Source of the DNA: JBGSYJ01 sp041748075
GTDB taxonomy: Bacteria; Acidobacteriota; Thermoanaerobaculia; Gp7-AA8
NCBI GenBank assembly: GCA_041748075.1
Contig: JBGTDX010000105.1
Coordinates: 124,001 to 188,000 of the forward strand
Length of the DNA stretch: 64,000 nt
Reading direction: 5' to 3'
The first letter of the stretch is position 1. Each line of letters starts with the position of its first letter. Made by a program: the position numbers and the translations under genes. Under the pieces are notes generated by a model that did not search any database, was not told where the DNA came from, and worked only from the letters and a program-made list of their open reading frames with translations. This document shows positions 17,755 to 26,871 of this stretch, piece by piece.

Positions 17755-20013
17755 ATGGAAGGAAACGCGAGGGTGAGGATGGGAACCGCGGTGTGGCAGA
17801 ACGGATTCAGACTGCTGCTCATCAGCGTAGCTGTGTGGCTCGCAGCCGTCCGGCTCGCCGAAGCTCCGATCGAGCTTCGTGACGGCCTGATCTTCTTCTC
17901 GGTACTCGTATTTCTCGTCGGCCTGATGCGGGTACGCCACCCGGACGGAGATGTCGCTTTCGAAGCCGGGGCCATCTTTCCCGCGATCGTGCTCTTCGGG
18001 CATCCCGCGATTGTCATCGTGCCCGCGCTGACGGGCCTCCTTGCCAGCCGTCTGGTACGCGGATGGTTCCGCGGGGAGCGGGATTTCGTGCGCGCCCTGA
18101 CGGAGACGTCGCGCGTCGCGCTGGCGTACTCCGTGTCCCGGTTCGTCTTCATCACGGTTTCGGAAGGTTCGACCGACATCGAGGCCAGGGCTCTCGGATA
18201 TCTCGCGCTTATCGCGACATGGATCGTCGTCTCTCATGCGCTGGCGTGGCTAGAGCGAGCTATAGGTGAGGGGGGCACGGAAGGTCTCCTTTCGCAATCC
18301 CGTCTTCAGGCGAAAGTTCTGATGCTGATCACACCCATGGTCGCAATCGAAGTCCTGGTTTATCCCTACTTTGGCGTCGTGGGTCTGGTCGCAGCCTTTC
18401 TGCCGGTTCTGCTTGTGGCCTACGTGATGCAGAACGAGGCTGACGCCGAGTTACGGAATGTCGCCCTCTCCCGCCGCAACCGTGAGCTCAGCTTGCTCCG
18501 GGACAGCTCGGCTCAGCTGCTGTCCGCTGAGGGCGACGAGGAGACACTCCTCAGGCTGACGCGTCTTCTGTCCAAGATCATTCCCATGAAGGCATGCGCT
18601 GCGGTCGGATGGGGATCGATGAATTCGGCGATGGCGGTTTACCGCTTCGGCGAATGTCACCAGACGGATCAGACGATCATCCGCTGGGCCTCCGCCGCGG
18701 GGCTCACTCATGAGCTTCCGCACGAGCCGATCATCCATCGTGGAGATCGACGCACTCTGCCGCTGTTCGATGGGGAGGCCACCCAGCTCGTTCTCGGCAT
18801 TCAGACAGTCGAGGTGATTTACGGTGTTCTTATTTTCGAGACCGATACCGAGGTGGTTCTGGACGAAGAGACGCTCGGGCTGATTTCACTTCTGGTCAAC
18901 CAGACTGCAGTATCGCTCCAGGATCAGTTTCTCAAATTCGATCTCCGGCAGCAGACGGCGCAGCTCGAACAGAACAGCGAAACGCTCAGGAACATCCTCG
19001 AGGTCTCCCGGAATCTGATAGGCAATTACGACGTGGGTCTCATCCTTTCTCAAATCGCGACCGGGCTACGGAGCGCTCTCCAGTCCGAGCTCGTAGTGAT
19101 CGGCCTGCTCGAGTCGAAGCGTGACGTATTTATCTCCCGTGCGCAGGCCGGTCTCGACGATATATGGGATGAAGTCAGACGGAGGGAGATCCCCGCCGCG
19201 GAGATCACGCAGTTGATGCGACCGGGGAACAGAATCTCGCAGTCCTATTTCATCCCATACACCAAACTCTGGGGGGACGAGTACTTTCTCTATCTCAGAA
19301 AGGATGAGGAAGGTCTGAGGTTTCAGGACTGGAGCGCGCTGGACATGCTGCTCGTACCCCTGCTCGATGGGGAGCGGATTGTAGGCTATATCTCGGTCCG
19401 CGAGCCGAGTGACGGAAAAGCGCCCACGACCCAGAAAATGCAGACGCTCGAGGTCTTTGCGAGTCAGGCAATCGCGGCTCTCCAGTCCGCGCGTCAGTAC
19501 GACGAGATCCACAGGCTCACACAGCTCGACTCGCTCACGGGCGCGTACAACCACCGCTACTTCCAGGACACGCTGCGAAAAGAGGTTCATCGTCACCAGA
19601 GGCTCAATCACGGTCTGGCCATTGCGATGATCGATATCGATAATTTCAAGGTAATGAATGACACGTACGGACACCCCGCCGGCGATGCGGTGCTCAAAGG
19701 ATTGGTGGACGAGTTCGCCGTGAACGTTCGGAACATCGACGTGATCTGCCGCTACGGTGGTGAGGAGTTCGCCATCATTTTTCCAGAGACCCCGGCGGAC
19801 AAGGCTCAGGACGTGATGTCGCGCCTTCGCGCCTGCGTCGCGGGGCGGGAGTTCGTCATCGACTCGAGTGGAACGAGCGTCCGGATCACGATCAGCTGCG
19901 GGGTTGCCATCTATCCTCAGGACGGAGGGACCGCGGCCGAACTCGTAGAGAAGGCAGATACAGCGCTCTACGCCGCCAAGAAGGCCGGCAAGAACGTCGT
20001 CGTCATGGCGTAG
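17755..20013 (+). CDS. Membrane-bound diguanylate cyclase with GAF domains
   Basis: About 752 aa. Residues about 15-235 hold six or seven hydrophobic helices. Two GAF-like segments follow (about 250-395 and 425-585), then a GGDEF domain at the end: DSLTGAYNHRYFQ, the metal site MIDIDNFKVMNDTYGH, the active loop RYGGEEF, and a final ADTALYAAKKAGKN. The GG(E)EF motif and metal Asp are intact, so synthesis of c-di-GMP is expected. No RxxD inhibitory site is obvious in front of GGEEF. In-frame starts exist at 17704, 17749, 17755 and 17779; 17755 has GGGAG at 8-base spacing. It is a single-gene unit between gatB (divergent) and the M48 protease (convergent). Confidence 0.9.
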   Translation: MEGNARVRMGTAVWQNGFRLLLISVAVWLAAVRLAEAPIELRDGLIFFSVLVFLVGLMRVRHPDGDVAFEAGAIFPAIVLFGHPAIVIVPALTGLLASRLVRGWFRGERDFVRALTETSRVALAYSVSRFVFITVSEGSTDIEARALGYLALIATWIVVSHALAWLERAIGEGGTEGLLSQSRLQAKVLMLITPMVAIEVLVYPYFGVVGLVAAFLPVLLVAYVMQNEADAELRNVALSRRNRELSLLRDSSAQLLSAEGDEETLLRLTRLLSKIIPMKACAAVGWGSMNSAMAVYRFGECHQTDQTIIRWASAAGLTHELPHEPIIHRGDRRTLPLFDGEATQLVLGIQTVEVIYGVLIFETDTEVVLDEETLGLISLLVNQTAVSLQDQFLKFDLRQQTAQLEQNSETLRNILEVSRNLIGNYDVGLILSQIATGLRSALQSELVVIGLLESKRDVFISRAQAGLDDIWDEVRRREIPAAEITQLMRPGNRISQSYFIPYTKLWGDEYFLYLRKDEEGLRFQDWSALDMLLVPLLDGERIVGYISVREPSDGKAPTTQKMQTLEVFASQAIAALQSARQYDEIHRLTQLDSLTGAYNHRYFQDTLRKEVHRHQRLNHGLAIAMIDIDNFKVMNDTYGHPAGDAVLKGLVDEFAVNVRNIDVICRYGGEEFAIIFPETPADKAQDVMSRLRACVAGREFVIDSSGTSVRITISCGVAIYPQDGGTAAELVEKADTALYAAKKAGKNVVVMA

Positions 20014-20034
20014 CGATCCAGCGGTCCGGGACGC

Positions 20035-21507
20035 TCAGTTCCCTGCGACGGCCTGTGGAAGCTTCAACAGAAGCGATCGTGGCACTGCGTCGCCCACATC
20101 GAAGCCATTGATGTGCGCAACGATCTCGGCGTCCCCCCGGTTGCCGGTCGCCCTCGCCGCGGCTTCGGACCATGTGCCGGCCGGAACCGTCCCAAGGCGC
20201 ATCCTGGCCGGCTCGACCCGGCGAGCGAGCTCCCGATCAAACCGGGTTGCCGAAAGCAGCCCTGCCATGCGGCTCTGGTTCCCCTGAGCTCCCTGCGTGA
20301 TCTGCATCATCACCACGATCTTGTCCGCATCCGCGAACTGGGTCGTTTCAACGGATACGACCCCCTGCTGGGTCTTACCCGTCCAGAGATCCACGGTGAA
20401 TCGCTCGCCAGTGCGCGTCGTCGCCTGGGTAGATGTCACGAAGCGAAGGTTCATGCGCTGAACCAGCGTGCGGATACCATCCTGCACTGATCGGGCTCCC
20501 TGAATTGCCGACATCGGGACTTCCTGAACAACGAACCCGTCGCCCGTTGCCTGCTCGGGTGACATGGTAAACAGCGTCCCCGGCGCTGCTGTCGCTTTCC
20601 AGCCCGAGGGCTCCGGCATGACAATTCCGTGACGTCGCTGATAGACGGTGTTGTCGCGGATGGTCGTCTGCAGCGTGCTCGGTCCCACGAGCATTCCATC
20701 CATTTTGCGGATGAAGGAGTCGCGATCCATCGGGCGTGTCGAGAACGTGCCGCCGCTCCGTTCCTGCAGGTCGCTGATTTCATTCCGTACCGTCTGAACG
20801 CGAAGTGCCGGATCCGGATGCGACAGGAAATATTGCTCCAGCGAGGAAACTCCATCGCTGTTCAGACGCTGAAGAACAATCAGCATATTCGCCGCACCCG
20901 CGGGGTTGTACCCCGCCTCTGCCATGTAGGCGGTCCCGAGAACGTCCGCATGGGTCTCCTGGGTACGGGAGTACCGCTGGAACAGTAACTGTGCGCCGAG
21001 CTGTGCCAAACCTCCGTATGCCTGGGTGGCGGCAGGACCGGCAAGTACGGAACCGAGAACGAGACCCACCTGCGCAAGCTGAGCCTGAGATATGCGCTGT
21101 TCCGCGTGCTTTGCTGCCACATGCGCTATCTCGTGTCCGATCACTCCCGCCAATTCGTCTTCGGAGTTCATTCGCTCGAGGATGCCCCGAGTCACATAAA
21201 TCTGTCCCCCCGGGAGGGCCATCGCGTTGATCATCGGGGTGTCGAGTAGCGTGAAGCGCCAGGGAAGATCGGGGCGGTCGGAGGACGCTGCAATGCGTCG
21301 TCCGATCTCGTCGATCAGGCGGTTGAGCTCCGGAATCTCGTCGTAAACGCCGAATTCTTCGACGATGATCGGATGCTGCTCCAGACCGATCTGAATGGCC
21401 TGCTGTTCGGAAATCAGGCTTAGCTCCCGCTGCCCCGTTGCCGGATTCGTCGCGCACCCGACGGTGAGAAGGACGGCGAGGGATGTCAGTATCAGTATTC
21501 TTTTCAT
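20035..21507 (-). CDS. M48-family periplasmic metalloprotease lipoprotein (BepA-like)
   Basis: A 490-aa protein with lipoprotein signal MKRILILTSLAVLLTVGC (lipobox TVGC). The M48 peptidase domain has zinc motif GVIGHEIAHVAAKHAE and a third ligand in TQETHADVLGTAYMAEAG. The C-terminal region is unlike the TPR of BepA and contains the DSFIRKMDGMLVG segment common to M48 proteins of this type, ending with a Lys/Pro-rich RSLLLKLPQAV. It likely degrades misfolded outer-membrane or periplasmic proteins. The start has a good upstream GGGAGCG. It is convergent with the GGDEF gene and divergent from trmB. Confidence 0.93.
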   Translation of the reverse strand: MKRILILTSLAVLLTVGCATNPATGQRELSLISEQQAIQIGLEQHPIIVEEFGVYDEIPELNRLIDEIGRRIAASSDRPDLPWRFTLLDTPMINAMALPGGQIYVTRGILERMNSEDELAGVIGHEIAHVAAKHAEQRISQAQLAQVGLVLGSVLAGPAATQAYGGLAQLGAQLLFQRYSRTQETHADVLGTAYMAEAGYNPAGAANMLIVLQRLNSDGVSSLEQYFLSHPDPALRVQTVRNEISDLQERSGGTFSTRPMDRDSFIRKMDGMLVGPSTLQTTIRDNTVYQRRHGIVMPEPSGWKATAAPGTLFTMSPEQATGDGFVVQEVPMSAIQGARSVQDGIRTLVQRMNLRFVTSTQATTRTGERFTVDLWTGKTQQGVVSVETTQFADADKIVVMMQITQGAQGNQSRMAGLLSATRFDRELARRVEPARMRLGTVPAGTWSEAAARATGNRGDAEIVAHINGFDVGDAVPRSLLLKLPQAVAGN

Positions 21508-21605
21508 GAAACGCTCCCGCAGTAGGATTCAGTCACGGTACTGTGCAATGTCAGTGCCCTGGCACCGGTTGAAGCACAATCATCGGCACCCACACGGAGA
21601 AATGG

Positions 21606-22268
21606 TTGAATTCTGATAGCAGTCCGGAGCTGGTGAAACGGGTAGGGATCGACCCTCGGACGGATGGGGCCTCGCCCATGGACTTCGCGGAGATCTTTGG
21701 GAATGACCATCCGGTCACTATCGAGATCGGCTCGGGAAAGGGGAGGTTTCTACTTCAGGAAGGGGCCGCCAGGCCCGAGCACAATTTCCTCGGGATCGAA
21801 AAGTCTCTTCACTATTTCAGAGTGATTGTCGACCGCGTTCAACGAGCCGGTCTCTCGAATGTCCGTGTAATCAACTATGACGCGATTTCGGTTCTCGAGA
21901 AGATGATCCCGGCTGCGTCGATCCACGAGGTTCACATCTATTTTCCCGATCCATGGCCCCGCCCGCGAGAGCGCAAGCGGCGGCTCGTACGCCCGGCATT
22001 GTTGCTCGAGATCGACAGAATCCTGGTTCCCGGAGGGGCGGGGTACTACGTAACGGACCACCGGGAGTACTTTGAAAAGAGCGTTCCGCTGTTTGACTCG
22101 ACTTTCGAGACAGCCTCTGGAGAGATTCAGCCGGACAGCCCGGCCCGGACGAACTACGAAGCGAAATACCGGGAAGAGGGAAGGGCGATCTATCAGGTAG
22201 CTTTCACGAAGCCCCAGGTGCAGGGGCGGCACGCAACCACCCCTGCGGACTTCATCGAGCCTGTGTAG
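21606..22268 (+). CDS. trmB: tRNA (guanine-N7-)-methyltransferase
   Basis: A 220-aa class I SAM methyltransferase with family motifs PVTIEIGSGKGRFLLQ (SAM loop), NFLGIEKSLHYFR, VHIYFPDPWPRPRERKRRLV (TrmB signature FPDPWPK) and a final TNYEAKYREEGRAIY. It makes m7G46 in tRNA. The start is a TTG at 21606 preceded by CGGAGA at 5-base spacing; a GTG at 21633 is an alternative. The 3' end overlaps the convergent CBS-domain gene by 17 bp. The N-terminus is slightly short for the family. Confidence 0.95.
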   Translation: MNSDSSPELVKRVGIDPRTDGASPMDFAEIFGNDHPVTIEIGSGKGRFLLQEGAARPEHNFLGIEKSLHYFRVIVDRVQRAGLSNVRVINYDAISVLEKMIPAASIHEVHIYFPDPWPRPRERKRRLVRPALLLEIDRILVPGGAGYYVTDHREYFEKSVPLFDSTFETASGEIQPDSPARTNYEAKYREEGRAIYQVAFTKPQVQGRHATTPADFIEPV

Positions 22269-22791
22269 TTCCGCGGCCCTGATTGCTGCCGGGACCTTCG
22301 GAAATCTGCTCGACGGTCTGAGCCAGATCGTGCTTGTCGTCATCCTCGAGCGCCAGATCCTTCACCGCCACGATCCCGACGATCTCATCGTTGTGATCGA
22401 CCACGGGGACTCGCCTGATCTGCTCGCGGCTCATGATGTCGTAAACGGAGTCGACAGACTGATCCTGGCGAACGGTTTTCGCTCCGCGGGTCATCGCTTC
22501 GCTGACTCGAGCACTGTCCATGTCCCGGCCGGCCGCGACGAGGCGAACCACGATGTCACGATCGGTGATGATACCGATGACCTTGCGGCCGTTCTCTTCG
22601 ACGACCGGAATGGATCCGGCGTCATTATCGAGCATCAGCTTCGCGACGTTGCGGATCGAATCTCTTTCGGTGACACATTCCGGGTTGCGAGTCATCAGTT
22701 CGCTGACGTGCTGTTCGCTGTTTCGTGAGCGCGAGCGCATGGATCCGCTCGTGCCTGTTCGTTCATTTCCTTGTTCTCTCGGATTGTTCAT
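22252..22791 (-). CDS. CBS-domain pair protein
   Basis: A 179-aa soluble protein with two CBS domains. The first is VSELMTRNPECVTERDSIRN to about VIGIITDRDIVVR (residues 30-85); the second is VSEAMTRGAKTVRQDQSV to VGIVAVKDLALE (95-150). The flanking N- and C-tails are hydrophilic (Asn/Arg/Ser-rich; QISEGPGSNQGRGTTQAR). Such stand-alone CBS pairs bind adenine nucleotides and act as sensors. No partner enzyme is fused or adjacent. The 3' end overlaps trmB. GGAGG is present upstream of the ATG. Confidence 0.9.
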   Translation of the reverse strand: MNNPREQGNERTGTSGSMRSRSRNSEQHVSELMTRNPECVTERDSIRNVAKLMLDNDAGSIPVVEENGRKVIGIITDRDIVVRLVAAGRDMDSARVSEAMTRGAKTVRQDQSVDSVYDIMSREQIRRVPVVDHNDEIVGIVAVKDLALEDDDKHDLAQTVEQISEGPGSNQGRGTTQAR

Positions 22792-22994
22792 GAAGCCTCC
22801 TTGAAGTGTTTTTGCTTCATGTTTGAAGTAGCAAGTGCTGTGCCCCGAAGTTGAGATTGTGGAGTCTCAGAAAACGTCGACAGCATGCGCTGAGGTGAGA
22901 AAGAATCTTCGAGCGATATCATCCGTGGCCACGTTCGGTTCGAGGCGGTTCGTCCTGACGGTCGCTCCCCTGGACTCAGCCCGGAGACGCTCGA

Positions 22995-23519
22995 TCAGAA
23001 CGCTACGCGGAGCCCGCCGGTAGCCGTGAGAAATTTTCGGGAGCTTTCAAAGTTCGCCCAGTGATATCCGACCTCGGCCGTGAAGCCGAGGCGGCGAGTG
23101 ATCGGAAAGAGCCCGTTGACCCCGATCGTTCCTCCCCAGTCGGTCTCGCTGAATGTCCCGAACTTCTGGCGATAGACGCCCGGCCCGGCGAACAGCGCCG
23201 TCGATCCGAAGACCTCGTAGAAACGGTACTCGATCACGGCGGCGGCGTACTCGACTGTTCCGCTGCTTTCGAGCCCCGGAGCGCCGAATCCGAGCCCCTC
23301 ATCGGTATCGAACCTTCCGCCCTTGAGCTTGAGAATCGTTCCGGAATCGAGCTCTGTCGCTATGTAGATCTCTGCAATCGTGTCGTCGAACTCGACGTCG
23401 AGCTCGTCGTCATCGACCGATTGGACAACGCCGAGTTGCACGCCGAAGGCTGATTTCTGTGCCTCCAACGTGGCGGGAAGCAGCAGGGCGGCGAAAATTA
23501 CCAGAGCAAGTCTTTTCAT
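22995..23519 (-). CDS. Small outer-membrane beta-barrel protein
   Basis: A 174-aa protein with signal peptide MKRLALVIFAALLLPATLEA and about eight alternating strands in the mature part (AFGVQLGVVQ, IAEIYIATEL, TVEYAAAVIEYRF, TALFAGPGVYRQKF, RLGFTAEVGYHW), ending in RVAF with terminal Phe. It is OmpA-like/Opa-like or porin-family type without a peptidoglycan domain. An Asp/Glu-rich segment (SVDDDELDVEFDD) near the N-terminus may be a loop. Function is unknown. It is divergently arranged from comF and preceded by about 200 bp of intergenic sequence without other signals. Confidence 0.8.
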   Translation of the reverse strand: MKRLALVIFAALLLPATLEAQKSAFGVQLGVVQSVDDDELDVEFDDTIAEIYIATELDSGTILKLKGGRFDTDEGLGFGAPGLESSGTVEYAAAVIEYRFYEVFGSTALFAGPGVYRQKFGTFSETDWGGTIGVNGLFPITRRLGFTAEVGYHWANFESSRKFLTATGGLRVAF

Positions 23520-23596
23520 GGTCGCTCACTATAAGCAATGGACTCGGAGACAGACAAGTTCTGTCCGGTCATCGCTCTCTGAAATAGAATAGTCGG

Positions 23597-24340
23597 GTGG
23601 TTGGGTCGAATCTTGTCACCGCGCTCTCACAGCTTGGACGGGAGGCAGCCCGTATGGTTCTGCCCTCTCCATGCATTGTATGCGCCGAGGAGCTTCCCTG
23701 GCGGGCTCGGTCGGGATCGTGCTGTGAGGATTGCTGGACGGCTCTACCCCGAATCGTCGAGCCGAAGTGCAGGTCGTGCGCGGCGGTGTGGACGACCTCG
23801 GAGCGCGATGTCAACTACACGTGCGGACGTTGTATCGAATCCCCGCTCCGATTCGAATGGCTCGAGGCCTGGGGCCACTATGCGGGGGGACTCGAGCGGG
23901 TTCTCCGCACCTTCAAGTTCCGTCGACATGACTTTCTCGCGCCACCGCTTGCCGATCTGATGAGAGATGCCCTGGATGCCAGGGGCGACGATGCCTTCGA
24001 TTGCATCCTTCCTGTGCCGATGCATCCCCGCAGGGAGCGGCGGCGGGGGTTCAATCAGGCAGAGATTCTCGCCATGCATCTCGCTCGGGGCACGAGGCTG
24101 CGGATGAAGCCGAACCTTGCAACCAGGATTCGGCTCGGAAAGCCGCAGTCCAGCCTCCCACGTGCCGAGCGGAGCGCGAACGTTCTTGGATCGTTTGCCG
24201 CGTCCGAGCACAGCCGCGGACTGTCGATCCTCGTAGTCGACGACATCTGCACTACCGGGGAGACGCTCAGCGCCTGCGCTGCAGCGCTTCTCGATGCCGG
24301 GGCTGCGCGTGTGTGTGCCCTGGTCGTCGCTCGGGCATGA
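23597..24340 (+). CDS. comF: ComF-family phosphoribosyltransferase-like protein
   Basis: A 247-aa protein. The N-terminal zinc-ribbon has cysteine pairs CIVC, CCEDC, CRSC and CGRC. It is followed by the double-zinc helical segment WGHYAGGLERVLRTFKFRRH and the phosphoribosyltransferase half with LPVPMHPRRERRRGFNQAE, PQSSLPRAERSANVLGSF and the PRPP loop ILVVDDICTTGETLS. ComF homologues take part in DNA uptake and are widely conserved. The start is GTG 23597, with ATG 23654 as a weaker internal option. It stands alone, upstream of proline dehydrogenase on the same strand. Confidence 0.93.
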   Translation: MVGSNLVTALSQLGREAARMVLPSPCIVCAEELPWRARSGSCCEDCWTALPRIVEPKCRSCAAVWTTSERDVNYTCGRCIESPLRFEWLEAWGHYAGGLERVLRTFKFRRHDFLAPPLADLMRDALDARGDDAFDCILPVPMHPRRERRRGFNQAEILAMHLARGTRLRMKPNLATRIRLGKPQSSLPRAERSANVLGSFAASEHSRGLSILVVDDICTTGETLSACAAALLDAGAARVCALVVARA

Positions 24341-24476
24341 GGTAAGTCGAACGAGGGGGGACACTGCCCAAGTTGTACATCGAGGCTCTCCGACTTGCGC
24401 GATCCTCCCGCCCCTGTGGTACAACCTCGACCCGCATGAAACTCCCTTACTCGGCCAATCGATCTCAGGTCTCTTC

Positions 24477-25394
24477 ATGATGCGAGCGTGCTTCATCTGG
24501 CTCTCCGAGAGCCAGTCCATCCGCGCGGTGGCCGAGCGTTCGCGTATTGGCAATCGTCTGTCGCGTCGTTTTGTCGCAGGCATGACTGTCGAGGAGGCTC
24601 TCGACGCTACCGCCGCAGTCAACCAACTGGGTATGAGCGTCAGCGTGGACAACCTCGGAGAAAACGTTACGAACGCGGATGAGGCCCGTCACAGCGCCGG
24701 GCTCTACCACGAGATGATCGACGCGATCACCGCCAGAAAGCTCGAAGCAAACGTCAGCCTGAAACTGACGCACATGGGGCTCGATGTCGACGAGTCTCTG
24801 GCAAGTGGGATTACGCGAGAGCTCGTTTCACACGCTGCCCGTACCGGCAATTTCGTGCGCGTCGACATGGAGGGCTCGCCTTATACGCAGAAGACGCTCG
24901 ACGTGGTCCGGGAGCTTCACAGCGAGCCGGATCACCGCGGCGTGGTCGGGGCGGTTATCCAGTCGTATCTCCATCGAAGCGAAAGCGACGTGAGAGAGCT
25001 GTGTGCCGAAGGCATCAGAATCCGCCTCTGCAAGGGGGCGTATAAAGAGCCAGCATCCATTGCGTTTCAGGCGAAGGCCGATGTCGACGCGAACTTCGTG
25101 GCGCTGATGAATATCATGCTCGAGAGCGGCTCGTATCACGGGATCGCGACACATGACCCGAAGATGATCGAAGCGACCGTCGCGTTCGCCCGGGAGAAGA
25201 AGATCGATCCCGAGTCGTTCGAGTTCCAGATGCTCTACGGTATTCGACGCGATCTCCAGCAGCAGCTCGTCCGCGACGGCTGGCGTATGCGGGTCTATAT
25301 CCCGTTCGGCAGAGAGTGGTATCCGTATCTGATGCGTCGTCTCGCGGAACGGCCGGCCAATGCGATCTTCATTCTGAAGAACCTGTTCCGCTGA
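24477..25394 (+). CDS. Proline dehydrogenase
   Basis: A 305-aa FAD-dependent (beta-alpha)8 barrel. Family segments include NVSLKLTHMGLDVD (K in the LK motif), FVRVDMEGSPYTQKTLDV, GAVIQSYLHRSESDVREL, IRLCKGAYKEPASIAF and the C-terminal substrate site GWRMRVYIPFGREWYPYLMRRL. It converts L-proline to pyrroline-5-carboxylate, with electrons passed to quinone, and corresponds to stand-alone PutB/FadM rather than fused PutA. The reading frame runs from 24294, but ATG 24477 or 24480 gives the normal length. P5C dehydrogenase is not in the window. Confidence 0.95.
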   Translation: MMRACFIWLSESQSIRAVAERSRIGNRLSRRFVAGMTVEEALDATAAVNQLGMSVSVDNLGENVTNADEARHSAGLYHEMIDAITARKLEANVSLKLTHMGLDVDESLASGITRELVSHAARTGNFVRVDMEGSPYTQKTLDVVRELHSEPDHRGVVGAVIQSYLHRSESDVRELCAEGIRIRLCKGAYKEPASIAFQAKADVDANFVALMNIMLESGSYHGIATHDPKMIEATVAFAREKKIDPESFEFQMLYGIRRDLQQQLVRDGWRMRVYIPFGREWYPYLMRRLAERPANAIFILKNLFR

Positions 25395-25410
25395 CGACTG
25401 CCCGGGACGC

Positions 25411-26310
25411 TCAGTTGCCGGCTCCATTCCGCGTTCGCCATCGCTTGTGCATCCAGACCCACTGCTCGGGGCAGCGCCTGACCTGACGTTCGATCGACTC
25501 GGTCATTGTCCTGGTCAGCTCGCGCGGATCGTCGCCCTTCTGAGTGTAGATCGGAGCCTCGAAACGAACGTGTTGCCTCGAGCCTCGCCGTTCGATGAAT
25601 GCGGCGATCGCCGCTGCGCCGGATCGTATCGCGAGCCTGGCCGGACCCACCGGAGTGAGCGCCGGAATGCCGAAGAATGGCACCTCCACGTTTTCGGCTT
25701 CGATGTTCTGATCGATCAGCATCGCAAGAATCGTCCCGGAGCGAAGCGTCTGCAGGATGGCCCTGGCCGACGCCGCCGAGCCGCGGCCGATCGTCCTAAC
25801 TCCGTGGAGGGATCGAATCTCGACAATGAAATCGTTCATTTTCGAATCGCTGATCTCACGGGCTATCGTGTTCACGTCGAAACCGACAAGCGCCATCGAG
25901 GCCCCGAGCCACTCCCAGTTGCCGCAATGGCCCGTGAAGAGGACGACTCCTTGTCCTGCATCGACGGCGTCCCGCAGATGGTGAAGATTCTCGAAATCCG
26001 TGGTGGCCGCGAGCCTGTCAGGATCCAGATTCGGAATCCAGCAGATCTCGAACAGAGAAGCGCCCAGGTGTCCGAACATTTTTCGCACGATGGTCTGATG
26101 CCGAGCCGGACTCAGCTCCGGAAACGCCGTGGCTACATGTTTGACAGACTTGCGTCGTTCGCGTCTGAGCACGAGAAACGCGAACGTTCCGATCAGATGT
26201 CCGACGAGGCGGCCCGTCTTCAGCGGTATCCGGCGTGCGGTTACACCAACGAGCCGGAGCGCCTTGTAGACGAGCCGGTCTCTAAACTTTCGAGCTGGAG
26301 AGCGTTCCAC
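25411..26310 (-). CDS. Lipid A biosynthesis lauroyl/myristoyl-type acyltransferase (LpxL/LpxM/HtrB family)
   Basis: A 299-aa protein with a hydrophobic N-terminal anchor at about 35-50. The catalytic motif GHCGNWEWLG stands in place of the usual H(x4)E/D, with the second block SKMNDFIVEIRSLHGVRTIGR, then LRSGTILAMLIDQN and VPFFGIPALTPVGPARLAIRSGA. The final HKRWRTRNG is typical. It transfers secondary acyl chains onto lipid A. Its start lies 29 bp inside the kdsC 3' end, so the two are translationally linked; both belong to LPS biosynthesis. Confidence 0.92.
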   Translation of the reverse strand: MERSPARKFRDRLVYKALRLVGVTARRIPLKTGRLVGHLIGTFAFLVLRRERRKSVKHVATAFPELSPARHQTIVRKMFGHLGASLFEICWIPNLDPDRLAATTDFENLHHLRDAVDAGQGVVLFTGHCGNWEWLGASMALVGFDVNTIAREISDSKMNDFIVEIRSLHGVRTIGRGSAASARAILQTLRSGTILAMLIDQNIEAENVEVPFFGIPALTPVGPARLAIRSGAAAIAAFIERRGSRQHVRFEAPIYTQKGDDPRELTRTMTESIERQVRRCPEQWVWMHKRWRTRNGAGN

Positions 26311-26821
26311 CCTTGAAGCCTTTTACGATCTGATCCCAGTCTCCGCGCTCACGAAGCAGTCTCTCGACGAGCTCGCGAAAAGCCCCGCGGCCCCCCGAGG
26401 TTTCGAGGCGCCAGTCCACGGCTTCGAGAACCTCCGCACAGGCGTCGGAGGGAGCGGCGGAGAGGGCGGCGGCTCCGAGCGTCGCGAGGTCCGGAAGGTC
26501 GTCTCCGATATAGCAGGCCTGTTCAAAGCCCAGCCCGAGTGATTCGAGGAGCGATGCCGCCTCGTCAAATTTGTTGCCGGCTCCCTGAATGAGATGATCG
26601 ATGCCCAGCTCCCGACAGCGGCGCTGGAGTGCATCGGATTGCCTGCTCGTGATCACCGCGATGATGAGTCCCGCATTCTGCGCGAGCTTGACCGCGAGCC
26701 CGTCGCGGACGTTGAACTGCTTCATCTCGCGCCCGTCGCTGAGATAGAGAATACTGCCGGACGTCCAGACGCCGTCCACGTCGGAAATCAGGATGCGGAT
26801 GTCGCTCGCTTTGCCCGCCAC
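26282..26821 (-). CDS. kdsC: KDO-8-phosphate phosphatase (HAD, KdsC type)
   Basis: A 179-aa capless HAD phosphatase. Motif I is LISDVDGVWTSGSILY (DVDGV with TxG), motif II is IAVITSRQSDALQRR, and motifs III/IV are QGAGNKFD and CYIGDDLPDLATLGAAALSAAPSDACAEV. The tetrameric KdsC family hydrolyses KDO-8-P to KDO for the LPS core. The 3' end overlaps the LpxL-type gene. It is 50 bp downstream of purH and on the same strand, giving a probable operon with mixed functions. Confidence 0.95.
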   Translation of the reverse strand: MAGKASDIRILISDVDGVWTSGSILYLSDGREMKQFNVRDGLAVKLAQNAGLIIAVITSRQSDALQRRCRELGIDHLIQGAGNKFDEAASLLESLGLGFEQACYIGDDLPDLATLGAAALSAAPSDACAEVLEAVDWRLETSGGRGAFRELVERLLRERGDWDQIVKGFKGGTLSSSKV

Positions 26822-26871
26822 TGGAGGAAATGTAGCACGCCCGACGGCCGGCGCGATTGAATCAGGGGAAA

